Source: Corynespora cassiicola
Lineage: Eukaryota > Ascomycota > Dothideomycetes > Pleosporales > Corynesporascaceae
NCBI GenBank assembly: GCA_022059125.1
Contig: JAEUWY010000023.1
Location: 1-64,000, forward strand
DNA: 64,000 nucleotides
Direction: 5' to 3'
Shown: piece by piece, positions 21,073 through 36,658 of the stretch
Position numbering within the stretch: the stretch's first letter is position 1
Layout: every line of letters starts with the position of its first letter
The notes under the pieces: model-generated
The model's database searches: none
Seen by the model: the letters and a program-made list of their open reading frames with translations, nothing else
Told to the model about the DNA's origin: nothing
Program-made: the position numbers and the translations under genes

Positions 21073-22597
21073 GGCGGCGGTGGTGAGGTGGTGATGCGGG
21101 ATGGGTGCCGGGTGCCGTGCAGTGAACGAATGACTCGGGATGCTGGTCGGCGTCGAAGTGTCTACGGGAGAGAGAGAGCGAGCGAGGGCGGGCTGCGCGA
21201 TGCCTGAGCCTGTGCCTGCGAGGGGAGAGAGCAGGAGGGGAGCAGGACGAGGTACCTTCAGGCGGGCGGGCAGAGTGTTATTGAATGTAGTGAGACTAGC
21301 TCGACGCGGTGGGTTTGTTGGTGGTGGCCGCTCGCTGGGCCGGCCGTGGATGCGTCGACGCTCGCCTGCTAAAAATATGCGGGCGCGTACAGGTGCTAGG
21401 CTGGCTGCTAGGCCGGGTGCTGCTATGGCCCGCTGATTCGAAGTCTCCGCCCGTGATGCAAAACAGCCGCCGGGCTCGCAAATCAGAGGCCTCTGCTCGA
21501 AGCGCCGGGACGGGGGTCGTCGGCCTGGTCGGCCTGGTCTGAGCGCAGGCGAACAGCTTCAACACCTGCGACTTGGCCCTCGCAATTGGCTGCGACGCAC
21601 TGAAACGACGCGTGTGATTTGTTTGCGGCCCTTGCAGCCACTCTGTCGTCGACGGCCTGCTTGCGCCCCTGATTGGAGAGACGCCCACCGGATGTTCGCT
21701 GCGGGACCCCAGCGCGCGGGAGCAGGCTGCTGCAGTCGGAGAACACGAGGCGGAGGAGAAGAAGAGGAGGAAGAAGAGAGAGGCGATCTGATGCTGACGA
21801 CGTGAAACTCAAAAGATGAGACGGAAGCCGGAAGCGGGCAGCGGGCAGGCGTCTGATGTCTAATGTCTGACAGGCCGAAACGGCGGGACGGGGCGTGCAA
21901 ACTGAGCACTGCGGTTGCAGGTGGATAGAGCAGAGAGGAACAATGTAATGATTCTGCGGCGGATGAGGCTGCTGCTGCTGCTACTCCTGATCTCGTGGGA
22001 ACCCTAGCCCACTTTATGGTGCTTGCAGCCGCTGTGTATTCTGTCTAGCTGCTGCGACATATCGCGCGCTTCCAACTTGATACTCGAGCAATGCCGCCGG
22101 GGCCACAGAAGGACCACCCGTTGGACCGCTCCTCCAGCCTTCTGTGGTTTGCTCCCGTGAGCGCGCGCCTCACCACACCCAGCGCTTTCGCCCCTGCGAA
22201 TTTGGAGGCTGTGCGGGACATGGCTGCTTAAATCATCTTCACAGGCCCTACTTGGCCGCGTCGCCCCGTGGTTGAAACCGCAAATTGGCCAGCGCTTATG
22301 AACGCCCTCCTTCCCCTCCAGTACATACCCTCCAGGCCCGCCCCGGTTAAGGCGTCGTACCGCCTATACGCCAGCGACGCCCGCCGTCTACCTCTGCTGT
22401 CCTGTAGCACCCTGATGTAGACCGTCTGGGCGGGCGCGCGCCCGTTCCCTGGTTCCAGGTATGCTCCTTTGTTTGTCCCAGGTCAAACGGGCGACACCAT
22501 GGGCGGCCCCGCCAAAAAAAAAACATAGTCTCTATTCTTAGACTGCCTCCAATTGAGCAAACAAAGAACGTGAAACCTCCATGCCCGTTCCCTTTTC
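21073..22597. other. Promoter/5' region of the hypothetical gene; no further gene seen
   Basis: GC-rich spacer with purine-rich tracts on the plus strand (AGAGAGAGAGCGAGCGAG at about 21168 and a GAGGAAGAAGAG run near 21760), equivalent to CT-rich tracts upstream of the minus-strand gene. Several frames of 80-130 codons overlap on both strands but carry no recognisable domain. Confidence 0.4.
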
Positions 22598-25144
22598 TCA
22601 GCTCATGAGAGCATACAAACGGCTGTCCTGGTATGCCTCTTCTTCCCGAAATGGCTGCACAGCATCGCCAACCATGATGGTAGGATTCTGAACCAATGGC
22701 GATGCATCGTCAGCTAGAGGCAGATGGCACGTGTGCTCACCAAAGTATACACGGCCATCGAAACGGCGCGTCTTGGACAGAGTCACGAACGGCTCCTGGT
22801 TGCGTTCAGCCGTATGTTGGTCGACACAGACCATTTGGCACCGGCGGCAGGCTCCCAGCATTTCGAAGTACTGCTGGCCAATCTGGACATAGCGCCAGTC
22901 ATCCTCCGCATACGGCTGTTCAGTCCCGGGTGGGTAGGCCAAGCTCTCGGCAACGACAATATTGGCTCTGAAGACATCTGCTTGGGCCGCCTTGCCGCCC
23001 TCAGCTTTTATAAGCTCATTGAGGCGGTTGAGGCTTGATCTAGAGATTGTGAGGATAGGGCTTTCATTCGACAACAGGATTGGCTTTGACGCTGCTGATC
23101 CTGGCACCAGCGGCTTCGCATCTGGGAAAGCGCCGGGAATGTGCATATTACCAGTCCTTTGGTGCTTCTGTAGATGAGCCTTCGAGTGCCTCGGGGAGGC
23201 CGTTAAGCCATTGCTATTACCAACGGCGGGGAAGCGGGCTAGATGACACGCCACGCCCAAGGCCTGTGAGAAAAAAGCTGAAATGTACCCTGCCTTGTAC
23301 GTTTTGGCACTAATGGAGTCTCCGCAAACTTTGGCACTCGCCTCCCGGTACACGGAATCTTCGGAAAACATCCGAGGATCAGCGGAGAGCGGCACAGTGA
23401 TTTCGTTTGTGGAGGTTGCATCTTGCAGGGCTCCAGCCAGCTGTATACGTAAAACGCCTTCATCCAGATCAATGGCTGGCCGAATGAGAGCCATCTTGGG
23501 GTAGCGCTTCTGGCTCAGTGCCGCTCCCGTGCCTTGGTGAACGAGACACCACTCACGGTCCCACGCCAGTCCCTCTGGACGCACTTGCCATGGTTTTCCG
23601 GGCGGCACGCTATACGCCGCACAGCTCTTTATGGGATATACCGACAAGCTCTCCACGTGTAGAGGACCAGATGTTGGTGGCTCCACATACAAGGATGTCA
23701 CTGGCGGTGAGCTGTCAATGGCGGCTCGCTGGACAAAGAATTCGCGCATGAATTCGACAAATGATTCCACATCCCTGAGCGTGCTCATAGCTCCCAGGCT
23801 AACTCTGATCATTCCGGTGGGCTTTGCGCGAATGATATCGTTCTCGTTACCGCATCGTTGACCAGCTGAGAAGTTTTCCTTCATCTCCCACGGCGCTAAA
23901 CCGAGCGAGGACGCAACACCGCCTGGATTGCAAAGGCCCCCCGTGCGGAGTTGAAAGTTTTTGACTGCAGCCAGTTTCTCAACTTCCGCGTTGCTCACCC
24001 AGCCGCCTTGGTGGTTACGTATGTTAAACGCAATGATTGGTCCCTGGGACGTGGCATCTCCATATGTTGACGTTGGTTCCTTATACACCTGACATACGCT
24101 GTTGCTATTTGCATGTCGTAGTGATGATAGTCCATCGTACAACCTTGTAGCAAGAAACGAAGTGTGTCTTGATACCAAATCTAATGACGTGAAGAGTTCC
24201 TGATGGACCTGCATGGCGTTATCCAGAGCCATGATGCTGTGAATGGGCAACGTGCCGTCCTCTAGTCTTTCGTGGAGCGCCTCCGACTTCTTCGCGTGCC
24301 ATTGCTCCTTCATGCAGACAACCATCTCCACTGTGCCTCCACCAAAATACCGGCGCTTATCGAATATGGAGTTAGATTCTTGTCGGACTATCAGTGCACC
24401 AAGATCCGGGAATCCGAAAATTTTGTAAAGGCTGAGCACAGTAAAATCGGGCGCAGCGGCCGCGTCACTCAGATCCAACGGCGAGGTGGACACCAGAGCA
24501 GCGGCATCCAACAGGGTGTAGACGGATCGCTCCTTGTTAGACCGTATACGGCATGGCCAGCGAAGGGGGAGGCGTCGCCCATTCATGTTGGACTGGCCGG
24601 GATATGCAAATAGTCCCAGGCGGGTGGTCCTCCCGGTTGGATCTTCTATCCACTCGTCAACTTCAACATCTGACCCAAAGCAATGGTGTTCTGAAGCTGC
24701 CTCGCGGACGCCTATCAAGCTAGTATGTGAGTCCCTATGATAACCATACCAGAAGCCCTCCTCCTGATCACGGAATGCATCCATGACCAGCTTGATTCCG
24801 GCGGTGGCGTTGGCAACAAATACGACATCGAATTCTTCAGGATCGGCATTGAATAGTCTAAGAAGACGTAACCGAACCTCCTCTATGCGGCGCGAGGTCA
24901 ATTGAGAGGCATTCGAAGCCGAGTGCGGGTTCCCATAGAGATTGGATATCATGTCAGCGGAGAAGCGTTCAATCAGCGATTTCGCGTAGAGAGTGGTGCC
25001 GGCATGGTCTAGGTATATAGTATCTATGTAATGTCAGTCGAGCCGACCGCATGCAGGGCCGAGATGCTCACCGCGAAGCATCGGATACTCTCGGAGACGG
25101 AGCTCCTCGACGGTCCTGTCATAGTTGATGTAGTCGTCCTCCAT
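22598..25144 (-). CDS. hxB: Molybdenum cofactor sulfurase
   Basis: Two exons (25144-25072 and 25023-22598) separated by a 48-base intron (GTGAGC donor, CTGAC branch, ATAG acceptor) give 832 residues, normal for the fungal enzyme. It transfers sulfur from L-cysteine to the molybdenum cofactor of xanthine dehydrogenase and aldehyde oxidase-type enzymes. The N-terminal two-thirds is a class V aminotransferase (cysteine desulfurase) domain: IYLDHAGTT at the start, the PLP lysine in TVLSLYKIFGFPDLGAL near residue 225, and RTGGLCNPGG with the persulfide cysteine near 389. The C-terminal third is a MOSC domain (LYVEPPTSGPLHVESLSVYPIKSC, later CRRCQMVCVDQ). Start MEDDYINYDRTVEELR was chosen because it joins in frame to DTIYLDHAG. 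The Aspergillus nidulans orthologue is hxB; the symbol is transferred by similarity. Confidence 0.93.
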
Positions 25145-25778
25145 GATGGCGGCTTGTCCTTCAAGAAAGCCCGCGCGTCTGTGCTACCCACAGTCTACAA
25201 AGGAAGAAAGAAGAGTTGGACTCGAGAATCCCATTTGCGTTGCCTGGGTAAGCTACGGGTATGCGAAAGTGGGGGATGGCAAATCGGTGGAGTCGCTGTT
25301 AGATACGGCGACCTCCGACAGCCGAAAAAGCACTGACTAGAGACGAGGGCCGAGCCGAAATCGCACTATTGCAGTAAAAATTGCGTCTAGACACGCGAGC
25401 AGGTCTTTTATGAGCGGCGCGCCCCGGGATACGCGGCATGTCGTTCGTGTTTGCTCAATCGTGTGGCACATGAAGGGGTGTCGTCAGAGTGTGCACGGAC
25501 CATATCGATCTACCAAAGGCGGCCAGGGCTAAACCACAGCCGTATCTGGACGAGCTCGCGACGGTCACTGAGCAGAGCGAGGAGCATGTCATGTCCCTCA
25601 TCAAGGGTTGTTGATCACGCATGAACAAGAAAAATCTCGTGGAACCATGATATTCAGAGCATCAAAGTGACCTGGCCTCGGCCAAGCAAACACACATCCA
25701 ACACCGAGTGGATCTAAAACGCCGTGCCCATGAGTTAAACCACCAAAACTCCCAGCTACCTCGTTACGAGTCCCGAAT
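25145..25778. other. Intergenic between mocos-type gene start and MCM7 stop
   Basis: About 630 bases that must hold the promoter of the sulfurase gene and the MCM7 3' UTR. No other gene is seen. Confidence 0.5.
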
Positions 25779-28360
25779 TTAGAAATCCTCGTCATCCATG
25801 TTTTCGTCTCCGGCGTCAATAAAGACGAGTCGCGTGCCTTCGCCAGTCGTTTGCCAAACCTACATGAAATTAGTAATGTGCGACCGACTCGTTTTTGTAC
25901 TTGCATGGGGTGTCTTACATCCAGCATCGAGTATTCGTCAATGGCCTGCTCAAACTGATCTGCCGTGAAGCCCTTGGCAAGCACCCGCTCTCTGACTCTG
26001 CGGAGGTCAAGCTCGCCGCGAGTTCCATCGCCAACAGCAGCAGCGCCACTGGCCTCCATTGTTTTGATGAGGTGGTAGATCTTGCTACTCGGGGTGTGGT
26101 CATCCCTGCGGTTTTCATCAGTGTACAAGCTGGCCTTGCTGACCTCGACAAGCCGTAGAGCCTCGTCCACGTCCTCGGAAATGACTTCGTCGGCGAATCG
26201 CAGCCTGGCCAAGGCTTGTGAAAGACGAAGAACGCCGAGCAGAGTACGGGGGGATGTGTGAGTGAAGGCCTTCTTGGATCCTTCATCCCGCTTCTGCTGC
26301 TGCCGCATGCGGACATAGGCTCCGACCATGTAGTCAGACACCTCTTTGGGGACGGTGGGCCGGTAGGACCGAGCGCGAGCGACCCACTGCCGCACCTCTG
26401 CTGGGGAGAAGACAACACCCGTGGTTTCGGGGTGGGAGTTGTGCATGTGGACGTGAGTGACGTGACGAGCCAGTTCTTCGTCCGAGTCTCGCGATGGGGT
26501 ATCGAGAATAAGGAAAAGAACATCGAAACGAGACAGAAGGGCGGCAGGGAGGTTGATGTTCTCGACTGGGGATATGCGCGGGTTGTAACGACCATAGAGC
26601 GGGTTGGCGGCAGCGAGAATCGACGTGCGCGCGTTCAACGTGGTGGTGATGCCAGCTTTGCTGATTGAGATGGTCTGCTGCTCCATGACTTCGTGAATGG
26701 CGGTGCGGTCCCCATCGTCCATCTTGTCGAATTCATCTATACAGCACATGCCGTTGTCGGCCAAGACCAGGGCACCTCCCTCAAGGACCATTTCATCTGT
26801 GACGGGATCACGCATGACAGCAGCAGTAAGACCGACGCCACTGCTACCGCGACCGGTAGTGTAAACACCACGAGGGGCAACTTTGGTGATGTATTTGAGA
26901 AGCTGCGATTTGGCAACACCAGGGTCACCCATCAAACAAATGTTGATGTCGCCACGAATACGCATTCCATCACCAACCTCTTTGGTGACACCACCAATGA
27001 GTTGCAGGAGTAGAGCCTTCTTGACATCCACGTGGCCGAAAATCTCGGGAGCGATGGACCTCGATAGATATTCGTAGAGCTGGCCGGTTCTTTCGAGCTC
27101 GTTCATTCTTCGCAGCGTGGGTTGGGCAAGGACAATATCGTCGTATGCTTTCTTGTGCTGCATTACATACTGTGCTTCCAGGTACGTATCAGTCAACAGG
27201 CCAGCGCGGATGGCCTTGAATCCAGTGTAAGGAGTGGGAAGGAAGATGCCTGCAACATCGACGACATCTCCGGGGTTGATCTGGCGGACCAATGCGCCGT
27301 GGCAGTGGATGGTCATTTGTCTGGGGATGTGACCAACAGGAACCTGATCTGCCATCTCCTGAATCTTTACCTCCTGGAAAGGAACAAATTTCGATGCACG
27401 GGTGGAGAGGAAAAGCTGGCCCTTGGTCTTGTTCTTCTGGCATTCTTCCGAGGGGCATTCCACAAGAGGGGTGAACTGCTTGGTCGTGACAGGCTGGAAA
27501 ATCTCGCTTCCGCAGCGGTCGCAAGAATAGGCGTTTACTTGAACAGAAGGCTTCACGTCCGAGACTCTAGTGGCAATACCGCGTACAGTGATGAGATGGC
27601 CAATGTGCTCGCCACGGACGTAGCGCACAGCCAAGGCCTTCATCTCCCGCTGGCTACTGGCGCCGGTCGGTATTCTGGGCTTGAAGTTCAAGGTGTATCG
27701 GCGTGTCAAGGCTGCGGGGAAAAGAGTCTCGGGGGCCGGAGCACCACCGTCTGCGCCTTGCAGCTCCTGTATCCTTTCATTGCGCTTGGAGCGCTGGGTC
27801 ATGACAATATCCAGGACGTCGTCTTTGAAGCTGCACAGGTTAGTATTTGGGAGTGGATGGGAGAATAGGGAAAACATACTTCAACTCTCTTGACGGCTGG
27901 GGCATTACTTTGTCCACGGCTCGGGAGAAGAGCTCAATATAGTGGTGGGCATTGCGCTCGATGGACTGAATCAGCTTGTAGTTGTGTTCGTCGTCGGTGT
28001 TGGCGCGCTCCCATGATTCTAAGTCATTCAAATCTATGATGATATCTGTCCGTTCGCGGTCTGCGACATCCTGCAGCATTTGCATGTATTTGACTTTGCT
28101 GCGGCTCTGGGATGCGCCGGGAGCTGGGTCGTCCGAGTCGTCGACCATGTCATACTCGTCGCTGTCGCCATCGCCGTTGATGTTGAGGCTCTCGAGCTGC
28201 TCTACAGCTTCCGTCGAAGACGACTTGAAGTTCTGGAGGAAATCCGCCAGGGCGGCTGCGGTGCATGCGGTCAGTGGAGCTGGGGGAGCAATTTGCGCAG
28301 GGTACACCAACCTTCCTGCTCGTCGTAGTTTACAGGCGCATTCAGACTGAGGAGCGCCAT
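25779..28360 (-). CDS. mcm7: DNA replication licensing factor MCM7
   Basis: Four exons (28360-28312, 28255-27880, 27830-25919, 25859-25779) give 805 residues; all phases close. This is a subunit of the MCM2-7 helicase that licenses and unwinds replication origins in the nucleus. Exon 1 encodes [16 protein letters not shown]. An OB-fold region follows with a zinc finger (CDRCGSE near residue 248, CPSEEC about 30 residues on). The AAA+ core has Walker [10 protein letters not shown] near 442, Walker B with DEFDKM near 507 and the arginine finger SRFD. The C-terminal winged-helix part ends [15 protein letters not shown]. The introns (56, 49 and 59 bases) have GTTGGT, GTATGT and GTAAGA donors; the first donor is the weakest. 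The gene is divergent from PEX1. Confidence 0.96.
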
Positions 28361-28731
28361 TGCGTCTCGGGGCTGATCCAGAGGCTGCTGTCGAGCGCAA
28401 CGGAATGGTGTAGCGGGGACTGGGGAGGGGGCGGGCGGTGCGGCGGCGGCGGAGAGGGGGGGGGGGTTCAAGGTGGCAGCGGCTGCAATATTGAGAAACG
28501 GAGGCTGGCACACGGCCGCCGCGTTCGCGACGCGTTGTCGAGGGGACGGTGTCTGATTGGCCGGCCGCAACAGCTCGTTCTGCCGTCCGCGACCGCTTCT
28601 GCTGGCCCAACCGCCATGCGACGGCCTGGGGACCTCGGCTTAGGCGGTCATGAAGCTCGTCCACCGAGCTGGACCATGCCATCGTCTACAGTCCCTACCC
28701 TCTCGCTCTCCGCTCCCTCTGCTCGCGCGCC
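28361..28731. promoter_or_regulatory. Shared divergent promoter of MCM7 and PEX1
   Basis: Only 371 bases separate the two ATGs, so the intervening GC-rich sequence must serve both genes. It contains a G-run of ten at about 28456 and an ACGCG element (28529, GCGACGCGTTG). ACGCGT is the MCB-type box used by G1/S regulators in fungi, fitting for MCM7, though a single site is weak evidence. Confidence 0.45.
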
Positions 28732-31700
28732 ATGGCTCCTCCGAAGAAGCCTTCCGGCCAGGTTGTTCAGGCCGAGATTGCGCTGCAGCAGTCGCTGAAG
28801 AATTGCCTTGTCAACCTGCCTGCCTCCCTCGTCTCGGTGCTTGTCAATGCGAATGCTGTAGGTTCCGACTCACCTCCACACATGCAACCCTGTACTCAAT
28901 GGCCGCCTTGTAGATAGCCCAGAATGTCGTCGTCGAGCTCTCCTATCGCCAACCTCCCCCGCCTGGCGCATCCGAGTCGAAGAGTACCGCGCCGCAAAAG
29001 TCGGTATTCATGGGATGGACCGGCATGCAGAGCAAACGCAGGCTGGCTCCCGTCGTCAGCCGCGAGGGGCTGAGCGGAACCAGAGGGGGGCCGGCTGCAA
29101 GAGAACAGGACGTACAGGCAGTCGAGGTGGATGCGACTTTTGCGCGCCTGATTGGGCTCAACGAGGGGCAGAAGGTCGGCATTCTGTTGCATCTGGACCC
29201 GCCCCAGGCGCACACCATCAATATCGAGCCATTGACTCCGGTCGACTGGGAGATGATTGAGCTGCATGCCCAGTTCCTCGAGCTCAACTTCTTGTCCCAG
29301 ATTCGCGCACTCCCGAATCCCCAAGCCCAGACCCCGCACCCGTTGACGCTACACCTGTCACCCACCACGACGGCGAACATTGTTGTGACCTCCATCGCTC
29401 CTACTCCGACCACGCCATCGCCTTTTGTAAAGATCTCCCCGGACGCCGAAGTCATTGTTGCCCCGAAAACCCGCCAGAAGACTGAGCGCAGCTCGACACG
29501 TGAAAGCCGCAGTGTAGGGGGCGCATCCAGAAAGAGCGGGAAGAGCACCGCGAGCACTGTCCGACGTCGCAGCGGTCGTGACGAAAATGCTGGAAGAGGG
29601 ACTGTCTTCCTCCGTGGCGTCGATCGGACTGTAGCACAAGACTGGTTTGACGAAGAGGACGCCGCTGAAGCCGAAGGCCTCAGAGTCTGGGTGGACAAAG
29701 ATGTTCTTGTGACAAAGGCGTTGAGGGGCGTCACCTGGGTTTCCGTGACAGTCATCAAACCAGCAGGGCTGCAAGAGCCCGTGGACATGCAGAAAGAACA
29801 GGAGCAGGAAAAACCGGCAGCTCGTGTTGTCGCAAAGGTCGCAGCTTGGGAAGATGCCCCCGATTCTCGCCATGCCGCTCTTTCCACGGATCTCTGCAGA
29901 GTCCTCGGCTTCGAGGGATTCGTTGGTGGTCTTGTACGCATCGAAGCCGCTCCGAACCAAACTGCAAAACCCTCTGCGATCAAGCCCCAAAGCGCCGGTC
30001 CCAAGTCTGACTCCAAGGAAGCTGTTGTCAAGACTATCAAGATTTTTCCGTTCTCCGCCACTGGTGTCCAGGCCAACTCTGCCCTCAAATTTGGCGGCGA
30101 GTCCAAACAGGAACAAGAGGAGGCTATTCAGAAAATCAAGATTACCTATGCAAAGAAGAATGGGCTTTTGGATGGACCGGTGACGGATGGTATGGTACTT
30201 CCACCAGCAAAAGATTCCGAACTGGCCTGGCAAGGTGGTATCGTAAAGTTTGATCCTCCTCAACCAGCTTCGGGCGTCTCTTGGGTTCTTTTCCCTGAAA
30301 GGAAACCGCCTGTTGAACTGGGAACAGAAGTCTCAAAACCGTCGGTGCTAGTGAAGGGATGGCAACAGGGAGAGCCGTTGTCAGCGAACCCCCCCAAGCT
30401 TGTAGGGATCGACTCTCTCGTCGAGCAATTGAGGTCGCATCTCACTCACAATTCCTCGGTGCTTCTGAGCGGCGGCCTTGGAGCCGGAAAGACAGAGTGC
30501 GCCCAGCTTCTTGCACATCAGCTACGCACCGAATATCTCTTCAACACCATTTACTTTCCTTGCCGTAAATTGGTTACGGATGAAACGAGGGTCGCCACCA
30601 TTAAGGACACACTGAATAGACTCTTTGCCTCGGCTGCCTGGGGTGCCAGGTCTGGTGGCAACGCAATCGTCGTTCTGGATGATCTTGACAAGCTCTGTCC
30701 AGTAGAGACAGAGCTTCAAGTTGGCAATGAGAATGGACGAAGCCGGCACGTCAGTGAATGTATAGTCTCCATTGTTCGGCAATACTGTTCCATAGACTCG
30801 GGTGTGGTCCTTTTGGCCACTGCCCAAGGCAAGGAGGCACTCAATAACGTCATCGTCGGTGGTCACGTTGTCAGGGAGATAGTCAGCTTGAAGGCCCCGA
30901 ACAAGGAGGGCAGGCGAAAGGTCCTTGAGATGCTTGCACATCAAGACGAAAAGGCACAATCAGAAAAGACAAACGGCGTTCCTTCTGGCCATGCCTTTCC
31001 ACCATCGCCGTCCAGCAGCCGACCTAGCACTTCCCATCGAAGCCAACCGAGCGCATCGAGCATACAACACGATACCAAACCTGAAGAAGATGGCTTCGTG
31101 GTTGATCCAACTATTGACTTCCTCGATCTTGCGGGGCAGACTGATGGATATATGCCAGGAGATATCGTCTTGCTCACCTCGCGAGCACGCAATGAAGCGC
31201 TGATTCGGTCTGTCACCGACTCAACCGCCTCTACTTCGGTTTTTTTGACACGGGAAGACTACACTCAAGCGCTCAAAGGATTCACACCTGCCTCTCTAAG
31301 GAATGTGACGTTGCAGTCTTCAACCACCAAGTGGGACTCCATTGGTGGGCTCCATACTACCAGGCAAATTCTATTGGAGACCCTTCAGTACCCCACGACC
31401 TACGCCCCCATTTTCGCGCAATGCCCTCTTCGTCTTCGCTCTGGTCTTCTCTTATACGGCTACCCCGGGTGTGGAAAGACTCTTCTTGCTTCAGCCGTAG
31501 CCGGTGAATGCGGCCTCAACTTCATCTCCGTCAAAGGCCCCGAGATTCTCAACAAGTACATCGGCGCATCCGAAAAGTCTGTCAGAGATCTCTTCGAGCG
31601 CGCCGAAGCCGCACGCCCTTGCGTTCTCTTTTTCGACGAATTCGATTCTATTGCGCCCAAGCGCGGCCATGACTCCACCGGTGTGACGGACCGTGTCGTC

Positions 31701-32513
31701 AACCAGCTGCTCACGCAAATGGACGGTGCTGAGGGCCTCAGCGGTGTTTACGTACTGGCCGCAACCTCGCGCCCCGACCTCATCGACCCTGCACTGCTGC
31801 GCCCCGGCCGTCTCGATAAGTCCATCATCTGTGACATGCCCAGCACCGACGAGCGCATCGACATCCTACGCGCTGTCACCCGCAAGTTGAATCTCGCGCC
31901 CGAAGTCCTGGATACCTCGTCCGCGGGCCAGAACCTGCGCGAGATTGCGGATCGCACGGAGGGATACTCGGGCGCGGATCTTCAGGCTGTCGTGTACAAT
32001 GCCCAGCTTGAGGCTATCCACGATGTCCTCGGCGACACGGACCTTGGGGACCCGAAGGCAAAGAACGGCAACGACGCCGAGAGCAATGGTACCGGCGGTG
32101 GCAGCGGCAGCAGCGGGAACAACAGCACGCGCATACCACACTTCACGCACTTCCGCCTCGGAGACGCTTCAACTGCGCCTTCGGAGCGCGCCATGATCGC
32201 CGCGAAGATTGCGTCTCTGCAAGCCCTGCGGCGGCGGCAGAAGGAGCAGACACGCCAGGTGAGCGGTGCTCAGGATGGAAAGATGGGCGGTGCGTCTGCT
32301 GCGGCGGGAGCGGGAGCAAACGATGAGCGCTCTGAGCCCGAGATCCAGTGGCGCCATATCGAGAGCAGTCTTGCGACTACGCGGAGCAGTATCTCGGCGC
32401 AGGAACGGCGGAGGCTGGAAGGCATCTATAGCGAGTTCACCGAGGGCAGGAATGGAGATTTGCCTAGCGGGCAGGGAGGCACGGAGATTGGGGGAAGGTC
32501 GAGTTTGATGTAG
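28732..32513 (+). CDS. pex1: Peroxisomal biogenesis AAA-ATPase Pex1
   Basis: Exon 1 (28732-28857) joins exon 2 (28914-32513) across a 56-base intron (GTAGGT donor, TTGTAG acceptor), giving 1241 residues. Pex1 with Pex6 forms the membrane-bound ATPase that extracts ubiquitinated Pex5 from peroxisomes for recycling. The N-terminal double-psi barrel domain is visible (VSVLVNANAIAQNVVVELSYRQPPP split around the splice, then FMGWTG). The D1 AAA domain has GGLGAGKTE near residue 562. The D2 domain has GYPGCGKTLLASAVAGECG near 891, Walker B LFFDEFDSIAPKRG, and the second region of homology ATSRPDLIDPALLRPGRLD. The linker between D1 and D2 is Ser/Pro-rich, and a Gly/Ser/Asn-rich insert precedes the C-terminus. 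The D1 Walker B is less canonical (AIVVLDDLDKL), as usual for Pex1. Confidence 0.95.
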
Positions 32514-33030
32514 TCGACGGCTGGATGAATCAAGGTTGTGCTGCACGTGGGTTTCGTTTTTGTCTTTTTCCATCATATTCGCGGTAGGGACTGCTTGTGT
32601 GTTGGTATAGCATGGTATGACATGGATTGGTATGTACGGTATAGCATGTGTGGCCTTGGCCCATGGTTCCAAACGCGTTCATGCTCAGCATCGATTGCTG
32701 GTGCAGTATTTTGGTATAGGAATGTATTAGTATAACAAAAGAAAAGCAGTCAGCAATGTCTAGCCTCGTCCGCATCACGGGAGCACGCATGATTTCATGT
32801 CACAGCACAGCAGTTTTAGACGTAGCTCTTCTCATTAGACCTAGTCTTCATGAATTCCCAAAATCGTCATATCTGACCAGATCATCCGCTTCAGAACGGA
32901 AAACCAGGCCGGAAGGGTGGTGGTGCTTTGTCTACTCGTGCGCAGATATTTGTACACTATAAGATGGAGGTGCGCCAAACTTCGTCATTGAGCGCCCCGC
33001 TCCTCGCCGCATCGATGCTGAGGCGCCACT
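32514..33030. other. Convergent 3' region between PEX1 and the proteasome gene
   Basis: About 500 bases with a low-complexity GGTATAGCATGG/GGTATGACATGG-type repeat at 32602-32650. No gene is seen; both flanking genes end here. Confidence 0.5.
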
Positions 33031-33854
33031 TCACGGCACGGCGACCTTGACGTCGTCCTCGTATTCCTGGTCCCGGATGCCGTCCTTGGTTATCACCTTG
33101 ACGATGACGCCCTTGAAATCAATGGGCAGACGGCGCTTCAGCTCCTGGGTGCACATGCGAAGAATCTTCATGCCCTGGTCGAAGTCGATGTCTGGATGGT
33201 GGTGCTTGTCGAGTAGGGAAAGACAGTAGTACCTGTGGAGTTGATGTTAGCCATGGCCGGATATGTTCCACGCATCCCGAAACACGCTGCATGAGACTTG
33301 AAGAAGTGGGATCAAACGTACTGAGCGTATCCATGTGCAGCGTAGGGCACAGGGGCCAAGCTCGCCAGGTAGTCGATCCAGTATAACGTGGGCTTGTCGG
33401 CAATCTGGTCATAGCCGCCAAGTAGCAAGTTCACAGTGTACGGTCTCCGCGATCGCAGGGCCCGCGCCAGCTCGCCCCGGACGAAGCTCCCCGTCGCCGC
33501 CGGCGACAGCTCCATGTTGTTCCGCATCGAATATAGCTGGATGTTTGCTTGGATGTACTCGGCGAATTGCACTGGGCCATGTTAGACTGCCGTCTCGAGA
33601 GTATGGAGGTCATCATCATGGGCCTGATTTCTAAGCCGTACCTGTATCGCCCGCCTCTCCCGAAAAGGCCATCAGCGTATGTGCGTTGAGTGCCCGCGTC
33701 TTGTCGTCGGAGGCTTTGAGGATGGTGGCGCCCCGCATGGCGGCTTTTGAGGCGGCGATGATGGTGAAGTCCTTGCCGGTGATTCCTAGAAGGACCTCCC
33801 TGCATGTTGGTCAGAAGGACATTTCGCATGTATGCTGTTGCGGAGGCCATACAT
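33031..33854 (-). CDS. pre1: 20S proteasome subunit beta-4 (Pre1/C11)
   Basis: Four exons (33854-33853, 33799-33642, 33571-33322, 33232-33031) give 203 residues, matching the family. The subunit is a structural, non-catalytic member of the 20S core. The sequence begins [34 protein letters not shown] and continues with [33 protein letters not shown] and [29 protein letters not shown], all characteristic of Pre1. The first intron (33852-33800; GTATGG donor, CTGACC branch, GCAG acceptor) splits the start codon as AT|G: the frame upstream of GAG-GTC-CTT meets an in-frame TGA with no ATG, so splicing is required. The other introns have GTACGG and GTACGT donors. The catalytic N-terminal threonine is absent, as expected for beta-4. 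Confidence 0.93.

Positions 33855-36658
<2,804 letters not shown>

Noticed and set aside
25601..25918. C-terminal extension of MCM7 by reading straight through
   Set aside because: A standard intron at 25860-25918 joins to [26 protein letters not shown], the family-like C-terminus; the unspliced tail is not protein-like.
28896..30263. Long minus-strand frames of 147-387 codons opposite PEX1
   Set aside because: They are antisense shadows of the PEX1 coding frame with no independent motifs.
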